A stretch of 20,000 nucleotides of DNA from Eimeria necatrix (lineage: Eukaryota; Apicomplexa; Conoidasida; Eucoccidiorida; Eimeriidae), in NCBI RefSeq assembly GCF_000499385.1, contig NW_013651670.1, positions 1,737 to 21,736 on the forward strand, read 5' to 3'. The notes beneath the pieces are model-generated. The model searched no databases, had not been told where the DNA came from, and saw only the letters and a program-made list of their open reading frames with translations. Within the stretch, counting starts at the first letter, position 1. Every line of letters begins with the position of its first letter. The position numbers and the translations under genes were made by a program. Below are positions 1 to 11,447 of this stretch, one piece after another.

Positions 1-440
1 CAGATTTCAAAGCGGGAGCAGGGTTTGTAGAGCCAAGAAGCAAGGTCAAGATTTAGTTAACAAGCCTGCAGCTCCCAGAGTCTTTATCCCCTAAACCCCA
101 AACCCTAAACCCTAGACCCTAAACCCCAAACCCTAAACCCTAAACCCTAAACCCTCGCTTACACTTTTCTGCGTCGGCAGCAGTTCCCCATTTTTGCCTG
201 CCTTTAATCTTCTCTTCAAACCGCCCTGTGTAAGGGGGGCCCCCTGCTGGTTGGGGGCCCCTGCTTTAGGGTTTAGGGTTTAGGGTTTAGGGTTTAGGGT
301 TTAGGGTTTAGGCTCCAAGGAGCCCCCATAAAGCACATAGTTTGAGCTGTAGACAGAGCTGCACCAGCTCCGTAAGCGGCTTCAGGAGTCTCAAACCCTA
401 AACCCTAAACCCTAAACCCTAAACCCTAAACCCCCGGCAG

Positions 441-524
441 GATCTGGGGCCCCCCTTGAGAGGCCTCGTCGCCACGTTCATAAACCCCGAGCGAGTCGCT
501 GTGGTGGAGTCCAGCAAACCCTAA
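441..524 (+). CDS. Possible terminal exon ending in a telomere-like repeat
   Basis: After CGGCAG (a possible acceptor ending at 440) one frame reads D-L-G-P-P-L-R, then GLVATFINPERVAVVESSKP and TAA, the last codons and the stop lying in the AAACCCTAA array. The peptide is not low-complexity and looks protein-like, but I do not recognise a family. The acceptor lacks a good pyrimidine tract and no partner exon was found. The design (unique island, stop supplied by the array) copies the last exon of gyrB at 17751-17834. It could equally be chance in a short island. Confidence 0.25.
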   Translation, partial: DLGPPLRGLVATFINPERVAVVESSKP

Positions 525-1092
525 ACCCTAAACCCTAAACCCTAAACCCTAGACCCTCGGGGGCTCAGCCCTGGGCTGCGTTCTGCGCCGGCTGTTTTGT
601 GTAAATTGAATTAACTTTAAATTAAATTAAATTAAATTAAAAGAAATAAATTTAAAAGAAAAAGATTACCCTAAAAACAATAAGTGAAGAGGGGGGCCCT
701 GTTCCTTGGGGCCCCGGATCCGCCGCTAGCCCTAAACCCTCAACCCTAAACCCTAAACCCTAAACCCTAAACCCTGGAGCTTGAGCCCTAACGAGTTAGT
801 TGATTTGCAACTTTGTGGTAATAGTTTAGCTAGGGTTTAGCGTTTAGGGTTTAGGGTTTAGGGTTTAGGGTTTAGGGTTTGGAGAGTCTCGCTCGGGTGT
901 ATTGACACCTCAGAAGAAATCTACACCTTCTTGTCTTTTGATTTTAATTTGATGATTTTTTCTTTTTTTAATTAAATCCATTTAAGTTCAATTAATTCAA
1001 AACCCTAGAGACCCAGGATTCTTTCTTATTCGCAGACCTTTCCGTACAAGGGTTTAGGGTTTAGGGTTTAGGGTTTAGGGTTTAGGGTTTAC

Positions 1093-1160
1093 ACGGAATC
1101 TGTGGCGAGTAGGCTCAGCAAGTAGCCAGAAGAACCAGCCCATCCATTAAAGCGAAAAGC
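1093..1160 (-). CDS. Possible internal exon between a TTTA tract and a telomere-like donor
   Basis: On the minus strand a (TTTA)-type tract ends in AAAAG at 1161, followed by an open frame reading AFRFNGWAGSSGYLLSLLAT and D-S. It then meets GTAAACCC, a possible 5' splice site at 1092, identical to the GTAAAC donor used by gyrB at 19294. The order TTTA tract, AG, short unique reading frame, GTAAAC matches inferred gyrB exons. No protein family is recognised and no partner exon is assigned, so this is only a candidate. Confidence 0.25.
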
Positions 1161-1653
1161 CTTTTATTTATTTATTCATTTATTTACTTATTGCCAAGGG
1201 ATTAGGGTTTAGGGTTTAGGGTTTAGGGTTTAGGGTTTGCTTATTGTTGCTTTCGTCTGGATTACTATGCAGTTCATTTGTTTTTTGCATTATCCCAAAT
1301 CTAACAACTAGAACGAACTAAACCCTAAACCCTAAACCCTAAACCCTACCTTTCCTGTAGTAATTGCTAGAAAACCCTAAACCCTAAACCCCAACCCTAA
1401 ACCCTAAACCCTAAACTCTAAACCCTAGACCCTATAGGGCCACATCTCACGATCAATTTTCATCAGAATTAAATTCTTCTTTCTAAAAATATTTTTCATA
1501 AAATTAATTATTCTTTTGTAAATTGTTTTTAAATAAATTAAAATTCATTTCTTTTTAATTTCCGTTAATCCCTTTTTTGTTTTTAATTTCTTTTTTCCTT
1601 TCACTCATTTTGCTTTCTCAGTACTTCATTCTCTTCTGCCCTTTTTTCCATTT

Positions 1654-2710
1654 GGCTAGCTGTAGCTAGCTGTAGCTAGCTGCAGCTAGCTGTAGCTAGC
1701 TGTAGCTAGCTGTAGCTAGCTGCAGCTAGCTGTAACTAGCTGTAGCTAGTTGTAGCCAGCTGTAGCTAGTTGTAGCTAGCTGTAGCTAGCTGTAGCTAAA
1801 ACTAGCTGTAGCTAGCCGTAGCTGCAACTAGCTGTAGCTAGCTGTAGCTATCTGTAGCTAGCTGTAGCTAGCTGTAGCTAGCTGTAGCTAGCTGGAGCTA
1901 ACCGTAGCTAGCTGTAGCTATAGCTAGCTGTAGCTAGCTGTAGCTTGCTGTAACTAGCTGTAGATGGCTGCAGCTAGCTGTGTCCCGCTCTAGATATCTA
2001 CAGCTGGCTGCAGCTATCTGCAGCCGGATGTAGCTAGCTGTGGCTAGCTGGAGCTAGCTGTAGCCAGCTGCAGCAAGCTGCAGCCAGATGTAACCAGCTC
2101 TAGCTAGCTGTAGCTAGCCATAACTAGCTATGGGCAGCTGTGGCTAGCTGTGTCTGGGTGTAGCTAGCTCTGTCCAGGTGTAGCTAGCTGTAGCTACCTG
2201 TATCTAGCTGTAGCTAGCTGTAGCTGTCTAGCCGCAGCTAGCTGTAGCTAGCCGTAGCTGGTTAGCTGTAGCTAGATGTAGCTGGCTAGCTGTAGCTAGC
2301 TGTGGCTAGCTGTTGCTAGCCGTAGCTAGCTGTAGCTGGCTAGCTGTAGTTAGCTGTGGCTAACTGTTGCTAGCCGTAGCTAGCTGTAGCTGCCTAGCTG
2401 TAGCTAGCTGTGGCTAAGTGTTGCTAGCCGTAGCTAGCTGTAGCTGGCTAGCTGTAGCTAGCTAGCTACAGCTAGCAAGCTACGCCTAGCTAGCGGTAGC
2501 TAGCTGTGGCTGGGTATGTGACTGCAGCTAGCTAGCCGTAGCTAGCAATCTGCAGCTAGCTAGCTGTGGCTAGCTACAGCTAGCTAGCTGTGGCTAGCTG
2601 CTGCTGGCTAGCTGTGGCTAGCTGTGGCTAGCTGCTGCTGGCTAGCTGTGGCTAGCTGTGGCTAGCTGCTGCTAGCTAGCTGTAGACAGCCAAAATGAGC
2701 CGCAGCTAGC
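1654..2710. repeat. GCTA-type tandem array of about 1 kb
   Basis: The first part is built mainly on a ten-base unit, GCTAGCTGTA, with many single-base variants (TGCAGC, TGTAACTAGC, GCCGTAGC). From about 2440 the period becomes irregular and units such as GCTAGCTGTGGC and GCTGCTGGCTAGC appear. The units hold overlapping palindromes (AGCTAGCT), so single strands could fold extensively. Three shorter GCTA arrays elsewhere in the window are intronic; this one has no recognised gene beside it. Confidence 0.95.
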
Positions 2711-2755
2711 TGGGGCGAAAAGTGTTTGGCGTTTATTTTATTTGTAGCTCTGGCC

Positions 2756-3012
2756 CAAACCCTAAACTCTAAACCCTAAACCCTAAACCCTAAACTCTAA
2801 ACCCTAAACCCTAAACCCTAAACCCTAAACCCTCAATGCATTCAGTGCAGGGCCTGGGGACTGGAGTTGTTCAAGCTTTCCCTTGGCAGTCAAGAGCTCA
2901 CTCCATCCTCTAAACCCTAAACCCTAAACCCTAAACCCTTTTTTGGGGTTTGTTGCGGGAGAGGTTTACGGCTCCATACAAGCAACCCACACCTTAGAGG
3001 AAGTCAATTAAC
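2756..3012. repeat. Telomere-like arrays around a unique island
   Basis: AAACCCT arrays lie at about 2756-2833 and 2911-2938. The island between them (about 2834-2910) has a plus-strand frame open after TTCAG (ending 2845) that reads C-R-A-W-G-L-E-L-F-K and on to S-S-K-P, with TAA at 2918-2920 inside the second array. A 25-codon ATG frame is also open in the same island. Neither is recognised. Confidence 0.8.
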
Positions 3013-3018
3013 AAATAA

Positions 3019-3061
<43 letters not shown>

Positions 3062-3175
3062 GTAAATAAATAAATAACAAAATTAATTAATTAATTAATT
3101 AATTAATTAATTAATTAATTAATTAATTAATTAATTAATTAATTAATTAATTAATTAATTAGAATAATAAATAAT
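3013..3175. repeat. AAAT and TTAA microsatellites
   Basis: A run of AAAT units (to about 3078) passes into a nearly pure TTAA/AATT run (about 3080-3160). The sequence is almost wholly A/T and no reading frame is supported. Similar tracts elsewhere in the window occupy introns just upstream of 3' splice sites. Confidence 0.95.
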
Positions 3176-3831
3176 TATTTAATTTGGATATTAATGAATG
3201 CAGAACCCACAAGAAACCCTAAACCCTGCAGGCTAAACCCTAATAATAAAAAATAGACCCTGCAGCCCAAAGCCAAAACCCTAAACCCTAAACCCTAAAG
3301 CCTAAACCCTAAATTGGTGGATAGGGCGGCGTTCTGAAACGCTGACGCTATATTGTAAACCCTAACCCACTAATCCGCAGCAATTCAAAATATCTGTCAA
3401 ACCCTTAAACCCTAAACCCTAAACCCTAAACCCTAAACCCTAAACCCTAAACCCTAGGGGGCAGCGTGAGGTGTCTGTACACCCCACAGGGTCGGTGTGT
3501 GCATCTCGCGGGTTTGTTTGGAGCAAAAAGTTTTAAAAATAAAAATAAAAAAATAAAAAAAATAAATTTAATTAATTTAAATAATATTTGGTTTCTATTT
3601 AGTCATAGACACTGAAAAGGCCCCCCAAACCCTAAACCCTAAACCCTAAACCCTAGGGGCCCCCGCGTTCGTCAGCAACACCAACCGACCACGCGCAGCC
3701 CCTAAGGCAGAGGGTTTAGGGTTTAGGGTTTAGGGTTTAGGGTTTAGGGCTTACTTGCGTATTTCCACTAATGTCCACTGAATGTGCTCCTGGTTCTCCA
3801 TCCCCAGGGTTTAGGGTTTAGGGTTTAGGGT
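3176..3831. repeat. Telomere-like arrays, islands and an A-rich tract
   Basis: AAACCCT arrays at about 3270-3312, 3404-3455 and 3625-3655 face one way; TTTAGGG arrays at about 3713-3750 and 3807-3841 face the other. An A-rich stretch (about 3525-3590) and islands of 40-80 bases separate them. I see no convincing gene, only short open frames that terminate in the arrays. Confidence 0.85.
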
Positions 3832-4068
3832 TTAGGGTTTAGCAGGGGCCCCCCACCGCTCCCCCACCCAGGGGGCCCCCCAGATACAGAAGGGCCCCTG
3901 GGGGCCCCCCCTGTACCCTCGGGGCCCCCTAGGGTTTATTTGCTGCTGCTGGGGGCCCCCAAAGAGGGTCTTGTCGTTTGGGGGCCCCTCCGGCAGCAAT
4001 GAATATTGCTGCTGCTGCAGCAGCAGCAGCAGCAGCAGCAGCAATAGCTGCGGCAGCAGCAGCAGCAT
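3832..4068 (-). CDS. Small hypothetical ORF, possible terminal exon
   Basis: This 78-codon frame starts with ATG and a Leu run encoded by CTG units, then Q4YSLLPEG, the segment GPPNDKTLFGG, a second Gln run and G/P-rich sequence from GGGGCCCC units (GGPQGPFCIWGAPW). It ends A-K-P-stop in a telomere-like array. The CTG tract ends in CAG, so residues before the first Gln run may be intron 3' end rather than protein, as inferred at other genes here. No family is recognised. It lies head-to-head with the large gene at 4183. It could be non-coding repeat DNA. Confidence 0.3.
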   Translation of the reverse strand: MLLLLPQLLLLLLLLLLQQQQYSLLPEGPPNDKTLFGGPQQQQINPRGPRGYRGGPQGPFCIWGAPWVGERWGAPAKP

Positions 4069-4127
4069 CTGTTAATGTTCTCCAGCTTAGGTTTCAAGAC
4101 AGGGACTGCGCGCCAGACCTGGCGTCT

Positions 4128-4180
4128 AGGGTTTAGGGTTTAGGGTTTAGGGTTTAGGGTTTAGGGTTTAGGGTTTAGGG
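4128..4180. repeat. TTTAGGG array just upstream of the large gene
   Basis: About seven TTTAGGG units end within a few bases of the ATG chosen for the large gene (4183). The array has stops in all plus-strand frames, so no coding sequence can enter from the left without splicing. Whether it is promoter, leader or intron DNA cannot be told. Confidence 0.85.
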
Positions 4181-4182
4181 AG

Positions 4183-5179
4183 ATGGGATCCTTTCCTGCA
4201 GAAGACACGCAGCGGGCGGTTCCCCAAGCTTGGCACTTTGTGCTGCCCCCAAACCCCCACAGCGGAGCTGCTGCTGCTGCTGCTGCTGGTCAGCAGCAGC
4301 AGCAGCAGCAGGGCGGCTGCTTGCTGCAGCAGCAGCAGCAGCAGCAGGGCGCCTGCCTGCTGCAGCAGCAGCAGCAGCAGCAGCAAAAACAGAGGGTGCA
4401 ACTGCAGTCTGCTGCTGGCCTTCAAACAGCCTTGATGAAGACCCCGTGCCCTCTGCCCGGCTATCAGCAGCAGCAGCTGCAGCAGCAGCAGCTGCAGCAG
4501 CAGCTGCAGCAGCAGCTGCAGCAGCAGCAGCAGCAGCAGCAGCAGTTGCAGCAGCAGCTGCAGCAGCAGCAGCTGCTGCAGCAGCTGCAGCAGCAGCTGC
4601 AGCAGGGATATCCCATTCCGTGTCCGTCTCCGCCCACATTTGAAGTGCCTCAAGCCATAAGCAGCACAGCAGCAACTGCAGCAGCAGCAGCAGCAGCAGC
4701 AATGCCTGCAGCGGGAGCAGCGGGAGCAGCAGCAGCAACGCCTGCTGCAGCAACAATACATGCTGCAGCAGCAGTGCCTGCAGCAGCAGCAGCAGCACCT
4801 GGCCAGAAGCGGCGGCTGCAGCCTGTGCCCCTCCAGGCCTACAGACAGCAGCATCTGCTGCAGCAGCAAACGTTGCAGCAGCAGCAGACACTGCAGCAGC
4901 AACAGACACTGCAGCAGCAACAGACACTGCAGCAGCAGCACCAGCAGCAGCAGCAAATGCAACAGCAGCAAATACAGCAGCAGAGGTTGCACCAGCAACG
5001 TCAGACGTTGCACCAGCAGGAGCAGCAAACGCAGCAGCAGCAGCAGCAGCAAATGCAGCAGCAGCAGCAGCAGCAAATGCAGCAGCAGCAGCACAAGTGG
5101 CCCCTTCAGGCCTTGCTGCAGTCCAGCTGCCTCTGGTGGAACGTTCCTGCTGCTTCTGCAGCAGCAGGAGAGAGCAGCA

Positions 5180-5214
<35 letters not shown>

Positions 5215-5437
5215 CAGGCAAACTCAACAGCCGCTAGACGCAGCCGCTGGGGCTGCAGCAGAAGCAGCAGCAGCTGCAGCAGCATTTCAGTGAGGCCTTG
5301 TGCTGCTGCTGAACCCCCTGCTGCAGCAGCAGCAGCAGCAGCAGCAGCTGCTGCTGCTGCTGCTCCGCAGCGGCAGCCGGAGACCGGCATAAGCTGCGCC
5401 GCTGCTGCTGCTGGAAAGGTCAAAGCACCCCCGCCCG

Positions 5438-5468
<31 letters not shown>

Positions 5469-5499
5469 GGGAGAAGCAGCAGACGGCCCAGGCGGAGCC

Positions 5500-5557
<58 letters not shown>

Positions 5558-5650
5558 GCCGGGTGTCTGTCTGGGAACTCATAGAGCGCTGGGCGGGGGA
5601 CAGCGACGATGAGGAATTTGTGTTATGCCCAAAGGCCCCCAAGGGGCCCC

Positions 5651-5710
<60 letters not shown>

Positions 5711-5986
5711 CGCGCAGCAGCAGACACAGGACGCGCAAAGAGCAGCAGCAGCAGCAGCAACAGCAAGACGCCACGAGGGAGGAAAGCGAAGTGCTCTGCA
5801 GCAGCGACGAAACAGTAGCAGCAGATAGCAGCAGCTGCAGCAGCTGCAGCAACTGCAGCAGCTGCTGCAGCAGCAGCTGCAGCAGCAGCTCGGATGACAG
5901 CAGCGCTGCAGAGGCCTCCGAGACCGACAGCAGCAACAGCTGCTGCAGCAGCGGCAGCAGCACCCCGCCGCGGCGGCGGCAGGCTC

Positions 5987-6022
<36 letters not shown>

Positions 6023-6043
6023 GGTGGAGGCTTCGCAGAGGCC

Positions 6044-6087
<44 letters not shown>

Positions 6088-6234
6088 CTGAGAACCCTTG
6101 GAGAGAAGTTTACCTTCTCGAGCGCAGCAGCAGAAGCAGCAGCAAATTCGCTGCGGCTTCCTTTTGCCTTAGAGAACGTGCTGCACCTGCTGCCTCACCT
6201 GCAGCAGCAGCTGCAGCAGCTGCAGCTGCCAGGC

Positions 6235-6281
<47 letters not shown>

Positions 6282-6420
6282 TCTGCCAGGGCCCAGCGGC
6301 TTTACGCAGCAGCAGCTGCAGCGGCTGAAGGTGCAGCTAGACGCTCACTTGCTGCTGCTGATCCAAGCTATATTCCTCACCAAGGCACCTGCTGCAGCAG
6401 CAGCTGCTGCTGCTGTTCCC

Positions 6421-6465
<45 letters not shown>

Positions 6466-6564
6466 GTGGATCAAACGAACCCGAGGGGCGAACCGCCTGA
6501 TGTGTACAGACACCGCAGAATGATGGAACTTCTGGGGGGCCTTCTCACCGCAAGGCTTAAACAT
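4183..6564 (+). CDS. Large gene, exon 1 (Gln/Ser/Ala-rich)
   Basis: The frame stays open for 794 codons through dozens of CAG tracts read as Gln, Ala or Ser. Non-repetitive segments look conserved in style: an acidic stretch at about residues 457-486 (VSVWELIERWAGDSDDEEF), a helical stretch at about 705-732, and a basic end (DVYRHRRMMELLGGLLTARL). The ATG at 4183 is chosen as the first after a stop-rich TTTAGGG array; an upstream exon cannot be excluded. The donor is CAT/GTGGGA at 6565, where the frame passes into a pure CTG tract. The frame itself continues to 6717 but only as poly-Leu. Confidence 0.55.
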
Positions 6565-6569
6565 GTGGG

Positions 6570-6625
<56 letters not shown>

Positions 6626-6813
6626 TGCAGCTTGTGGTGGTGCTGTTGCGTGTAATACTGCTGGTGCTGCTGCTGCTGCCTCTGTTGCTGGTTTCTTGTC
6701 TTTGCTGCTGCTCCTAATGCTGCTGCTACGTTTTTTGCTGCTGCTGCTGCTTCTTGTGCTGCTGCTGCTGCTGCTGCAGCATGTTGTCGCTGCTACTCTC
6801 GCTTGGAAATGTT

Positions 6814-6850
<37 letters not shown>

Positions 6851-6864
6851 TCATTCCGCCACTC

Positions 6865-6905
<41 letters not shown>

Positions 6906-7009
6906 TCATTCCGCCACTCCCTGCTGCTGCTGCTGCTGCTGCAGATCAACGCGCTGCGGCAGCAAGAGGGCCTGCCTCCGTTGGAGCTGCAGGAGCCTCT
7001 GCCGTGCCC

Positions 7010-7043
<34 letters not shown>

Positions 7044-7223
7044 TGCAGCAGCAGCAGCAGCAGCAGCAGGAGAGTAGACGACAGCAGCGGCTTAGTCCCT
7101 TTTGCTGCTTGCTGCTTCCGATCTGCTGCTGTTGCTGCTGGAGAGACACCCCGCTGCTGCGCCCTGGATTTGCCGCTGCTGCGGAAGCTGAAGCACTTTT
7201 TGCTGCTGATGGAGTCAGACTTT

Positions 7224-7287
<64 letters not shown>

Positions 7288-7516
7288 TTATTTATTATTT
7301 ATTTATTATTTATTTATTTATTATTTATTTATTTATTTATTATTTATTTGCTTGTTTTTGTTTTTTTGTTTTGTTGTTTTTATTTGCCATTTTGGGTATT
7401 TTGGATTTGCGCTTTTTGCTGCCCACAGCCTCGCAAGTTCATTTTTAATAATTTATTTTAATTAATTAATTAATTAATTAATTAAATTAATTAATTAATT
7501 AATTAATTAATTATAT

Positions 7517-7563
<47 letters not shown>

Positions 7564-8215
7564 TTTGCAGAGAAGAAGACAATTCTTACCCGCATCCTCT
7601 CTTTGAGTTTCTGCGGCTGCAGCAGCCCTTTGCAGACCCAGCTTTGATAATACGAGAAGAACAAATTGCTGCTAAACCTGCTGCTGCTGCTGCTGCGGAA
7701 GAGTAGGCAAAGAGCTTTTCCCGCTTTTCCGTTTTTGGCTCGTGCTCGTTTTCTCTCCTCGTTGCTCAGCCAAACCCTAAACCCTAAACCCTAAACCCTA
7801 AACCCTAAATTAGTGAGTTTGTTAATTCCTTGTGTGCCTCTTTCTATCCCTTCTTTCTCGTCTTTTCCTTCTCTGCATTTTCCTTTTTCCAAACATCTGC
7901 TTATTTCGAAATCAATTAATTATTTAATTAATTTTTAAAATAAATAAATAAAATAAATAAATAAATAAACAAATAAATATAATTAATTAATTAATTGATT
8001 AATTTTATTATTGTTGCTAAAGCTCTACTGAGGAGCAATGCGGAAATAAACTTTTAATTTTATTTTATTTTTAAATCTAAAAATAAAAAATAAAATTAAA
8101 AATTCATAAAGCTGAAAAGAGTTTAAAAATAATTAAATTTGAACTAAACATTCTTTTTTTCAGCGAAATCCCCAAAAATCCAAATTCCCCTTTTTGCTGC
8201 TGCTGCTGCTGCTGC

Positions 8216-8260
<45 letters not shown>

Positions 8261-8994
8261 AGGCGGCAGCGCGGAGTCTTCACAGCAGCAGAAGACAGGC
8301 TTTTGGGATTTGGACTTCTTGCTGTTGGCAGATTTCATTTTAATTTCATTTCCAATTTGCTGCTGCCTGGGAAGCAGCAGCAGCAGCTCCTCAAAAGATT
8401 CAGGGCTCTACAGAGAAGGTGGCAAGCGGCGAAGGTCAGTGGCTAGCTAGCTAGCTAGCTACCTAGCTAGCTAGCTAGCTGACCAGCTAGCTAGCTAGCT
8501 ACCTAGCTAGCTAGATAGCTAGCTACCCAGCTAGCTAGCTAGCTAGCTAGCTAGCTGACTAGCTAGCTAGATGGCTTGCTGGCTAGCTAGCTAGTTGGCT
8601 AGTTGACTAGCTAGCTAGATAGCTAGCTGGCTAGCCAGGTAGCTGGCTAGCTACCTAGCTGACTAGCTGGCTAGCTAGCTAGCCAGGTAGCTGGCTAGCT
8701 AACTAGCTAGCTAGCTAACTAGATGGCCAGCTGGCTAGTCAGCTAGCTAGTTAGCTAGCTAGCTAGCTAGCTAGCTGCAATTCAAGTTGCGTGCGCATAT
8801 AGTTAGGCAGCAGGCAGCCAGGGCCCCTATAACCTACCTGCTAGCTAGCTAGCTGGCTAGCTAGCTAGACAGCAGGCTAGCTAGCTAGCTAGCTAGCTAG
8901 CTAGATAGCCATCTAGGTGCACAGCTAACTAGCTTCTTAGATAGCGGATCTGCAACACCGAGAGAAGCAGCAGCAGCGGTAGCAGCAGCAGCAA

Positions 8995-9045
<51 letters not shown>

Positions 9046-9197
9046 AAGCCGCAGCAGCAGCAACAGCAGCAGCAGCAAGAGGCGTCGCTTTGCTGCTGCG
9101 TGTCCTCAGGACCTCCGGAACCCTTTGGCCCAGTGGCGGCTGTCTCTTGCGCGTCCCTTTACTGCAGCAGAAGATGCGTTGCTGCTGCAGCACCGCT

Positions 9198-9236
<39 letters not shown>

Positions 9237-9356
9237 CGGGGTGCAGCTGCAGCGCGGCCTCGATGCTGCTGTTCGCCCTGCAGCAAGGACTGCAGCGAGA
9301 TGTAACTTCTCTTCAAAAGAGACTCAAGAGACTCCGCAAGGAACAAGCCACAACCA

Positions 9357-9402
<46 letters not shown>

Positions 9403-9547
9403 GGGTGCTGCTGGGGCTGGAGGTGGGAGAGCGGAGGACCACCAGCAGCAGCAGCAACAGCAGCAGCAGCAACAGCAGCAGCAACCCCAACAGCAACAGC
9501 AAAGGGTAGCTTCCACTCAAGGCCTCTACAGACTAAAAGCTATCAGT

Positions 9548-9592
<45 letters not shown>

Positions 9593-9675
9593 AGAAGAAG
9601 TCGTTTGCTGCCGCGGCTGTCCCTGGAAGACTCACTGGGAGCAGCAGCAGCACCGATTCCAGGGAATAGCGCACC

Positions 9676-9707
<32 letters not shown>

Positions 9708-9840
9708 TGTTGGAAGCTCCACTTGTGCATGCTCTGTCACAGCCAAAATGCTGCAGCAGCAGCAGCTGCTGCTGCTGCTACTGCAGCAGCAGCAGCACTC
9801 CATGCGACAGCACTGTTTCGACGGAAGCGGAGGCATGCCC

Positions 9841-9876
<36 letters not shown>

Positions 9877-9947
9877 CAAGCTGCTGCTGCAGCTACAAGG
9901 CATTCACTGCCCCGAAGACTTCCGCAGCGGAGGCGCCAGTCCAGGGA

Positions 9948-9991
<44 letters not shown>

Positions 9992-10051
9992 GCAACAACA
10001 ACAGCCACAGCAACGGGCCCGGGCCCGCCCGTGGATGTGCTTGGCCGGCAA

Positions 10052-10108
<57 letters not shown>

Positions 10109-10236
10109 GACCCCATGACACGAGCTATAATCGAGCAGGAGTCAGACCGCTTTGTCCAGCGGCAGCAGCAGCAGCAGCAGCAGCAGCAGGACTGCAGCAG
10201 CAGCCATTGCGTAAGTGGTAGCGCTGATGCGCCAAG

Positions 10237-10268
<32 letters not shown>

Positions 10269-10355
10269 CTGCTGCTGCTGCTGCTGCTGCTGCGTGGCAG
10301 GGCCAAAGGCGGGAAGAAGGCCTCGTTGACATTTGGGGCTTGCTGCACTCAGAAG

Positions 10356-10408
<53 letters not shown>

Positions 10409-11378
10409 GCGCCCGAAGCCGCCTCCCAGCAGCAGCAGCAGCAGCAGCAGCAGGAGCGTTCTGCTGCTGCTGCTCCCGCCGTGGGGCCCCCCCAACGACT
10501 GCCCTTTGGGGGCCCCCTGGGGGCCCTTTTCCAAGACCCTCTTTCGGGGGCCCCCTTACCCAGCAGTACCCAAACTCTAGACTTGGGGGCCCCCCCTGTA
10601 CCCCCTGCCCCCTGGGGGGCCCCCCTAGGAGGAGTACCCTCCCGGGGGCCCCTGGGGGCCCCCCTAGGGGACGAAGTACCCTCTCGGGGGCCCCTGGGGG
10701 GCCCCCTAGGGGAAGTGGGACTCTCTAGGGGGCCCCTGGGGGCCCCCCAAACGGAAGAGGGGCCCCTAGAGGGCCCCCTGGTGGGGGCCCCCCTAGGGGG
10801 GCCCCCCCTAGCCGTGGGGGCCCCCCTGGGGGGGCCCTCCCTGGGGGGGGGCCCCCTCGGGGGGGGGCCCCCCGCGGGAGGGGGGGCCCCCAGGGGGCCC
10901 CTGGGGGCCCCCCTGGACTTGGTTTGTGTGCCGTTTTATGCAGATGTAACTTTAATTGGAGAATGTTTGGATGAAATTCCTTTTGACTTTATTGAAGGGA
11001 AAATAAATAGTCATTTAACTGCTGCCATGGTGAGTTGGCTAGCTAGCCACGCGCCCTAACCCTCATTCTGGCTAGCTAGCTAGCTGGCTAGCTAGCTAGC
11101 TGGCTAGCTGGTTAGCTGGCTAGCTAGCTAGCCAGTAATTAAAAGCGGCCAACTTTTCGCAGCGATGGTCCCTAGCTAGCTAGCTAACTAACCAGTCAGC
11201 TAGCTAGCCAGCTACCTAGCCAGCCAGCTAGCTAGCCAGCCAGCTAGCTAGCTGGCTAGCTAGCTAGCTAGCTAGCTAGCTAGCTAGCTAGCTAGCCGTC
11301 GTGCACTCTTCTGCTTTTCGCTGTGCTCCCCTACTGCCCCCACCTCCTCCTCACGCCTGCTACCTCTGCTACCGCTGC

Positions 11379-11447
<69 letters not shown>

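Larger units (their letters stand above)
1..1653. repeat. Telomere-like heptamer arrays with short unique islands
   Basis: Short arrays of AAACCCT or TTTAGGG lie at about 90-156, 263-312, 393-432, 517-556, 728-775, 830-881, 1050-1091, 1201-1239, 1318-1350 and 1372-1432, switching orientation several times, with point variants such as AAACTCT and AGACCCT. Between them are unique islands of roughly 50-120 bases and AT-rich stretches (about 600-690, 930-1000, 1160-1200, 1460-1640). Arrays facing both ways inside the sequence argue against a true chromosome end; interspersed telomere-like repeats are known from Eimeria genomes. No gene is confidently recognised, although several islands have exon-like properties (listed separately). 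Confidence 0.9.

Noticed and set aside
1..4180. True telomere or chromosome end
   Set aside because: Arrays are short, change orientation repeatedly and recur throughout the window, including inside introns.
4168..5094. Minus-strand Leu/Cys/Ala ORFs over 4168-5227 and 5106-5988
   Set aside because: They are antisense readings of CAG tracts; the non-repetitive protein-like segments are on the plus strand.
8441..8935. GCTA and CAG arrays as CRISPR-like repeats
   Set aside because: There are no unique spacers of regular length; the arrays are simple tandem repeats in a eukaryotic gene context.
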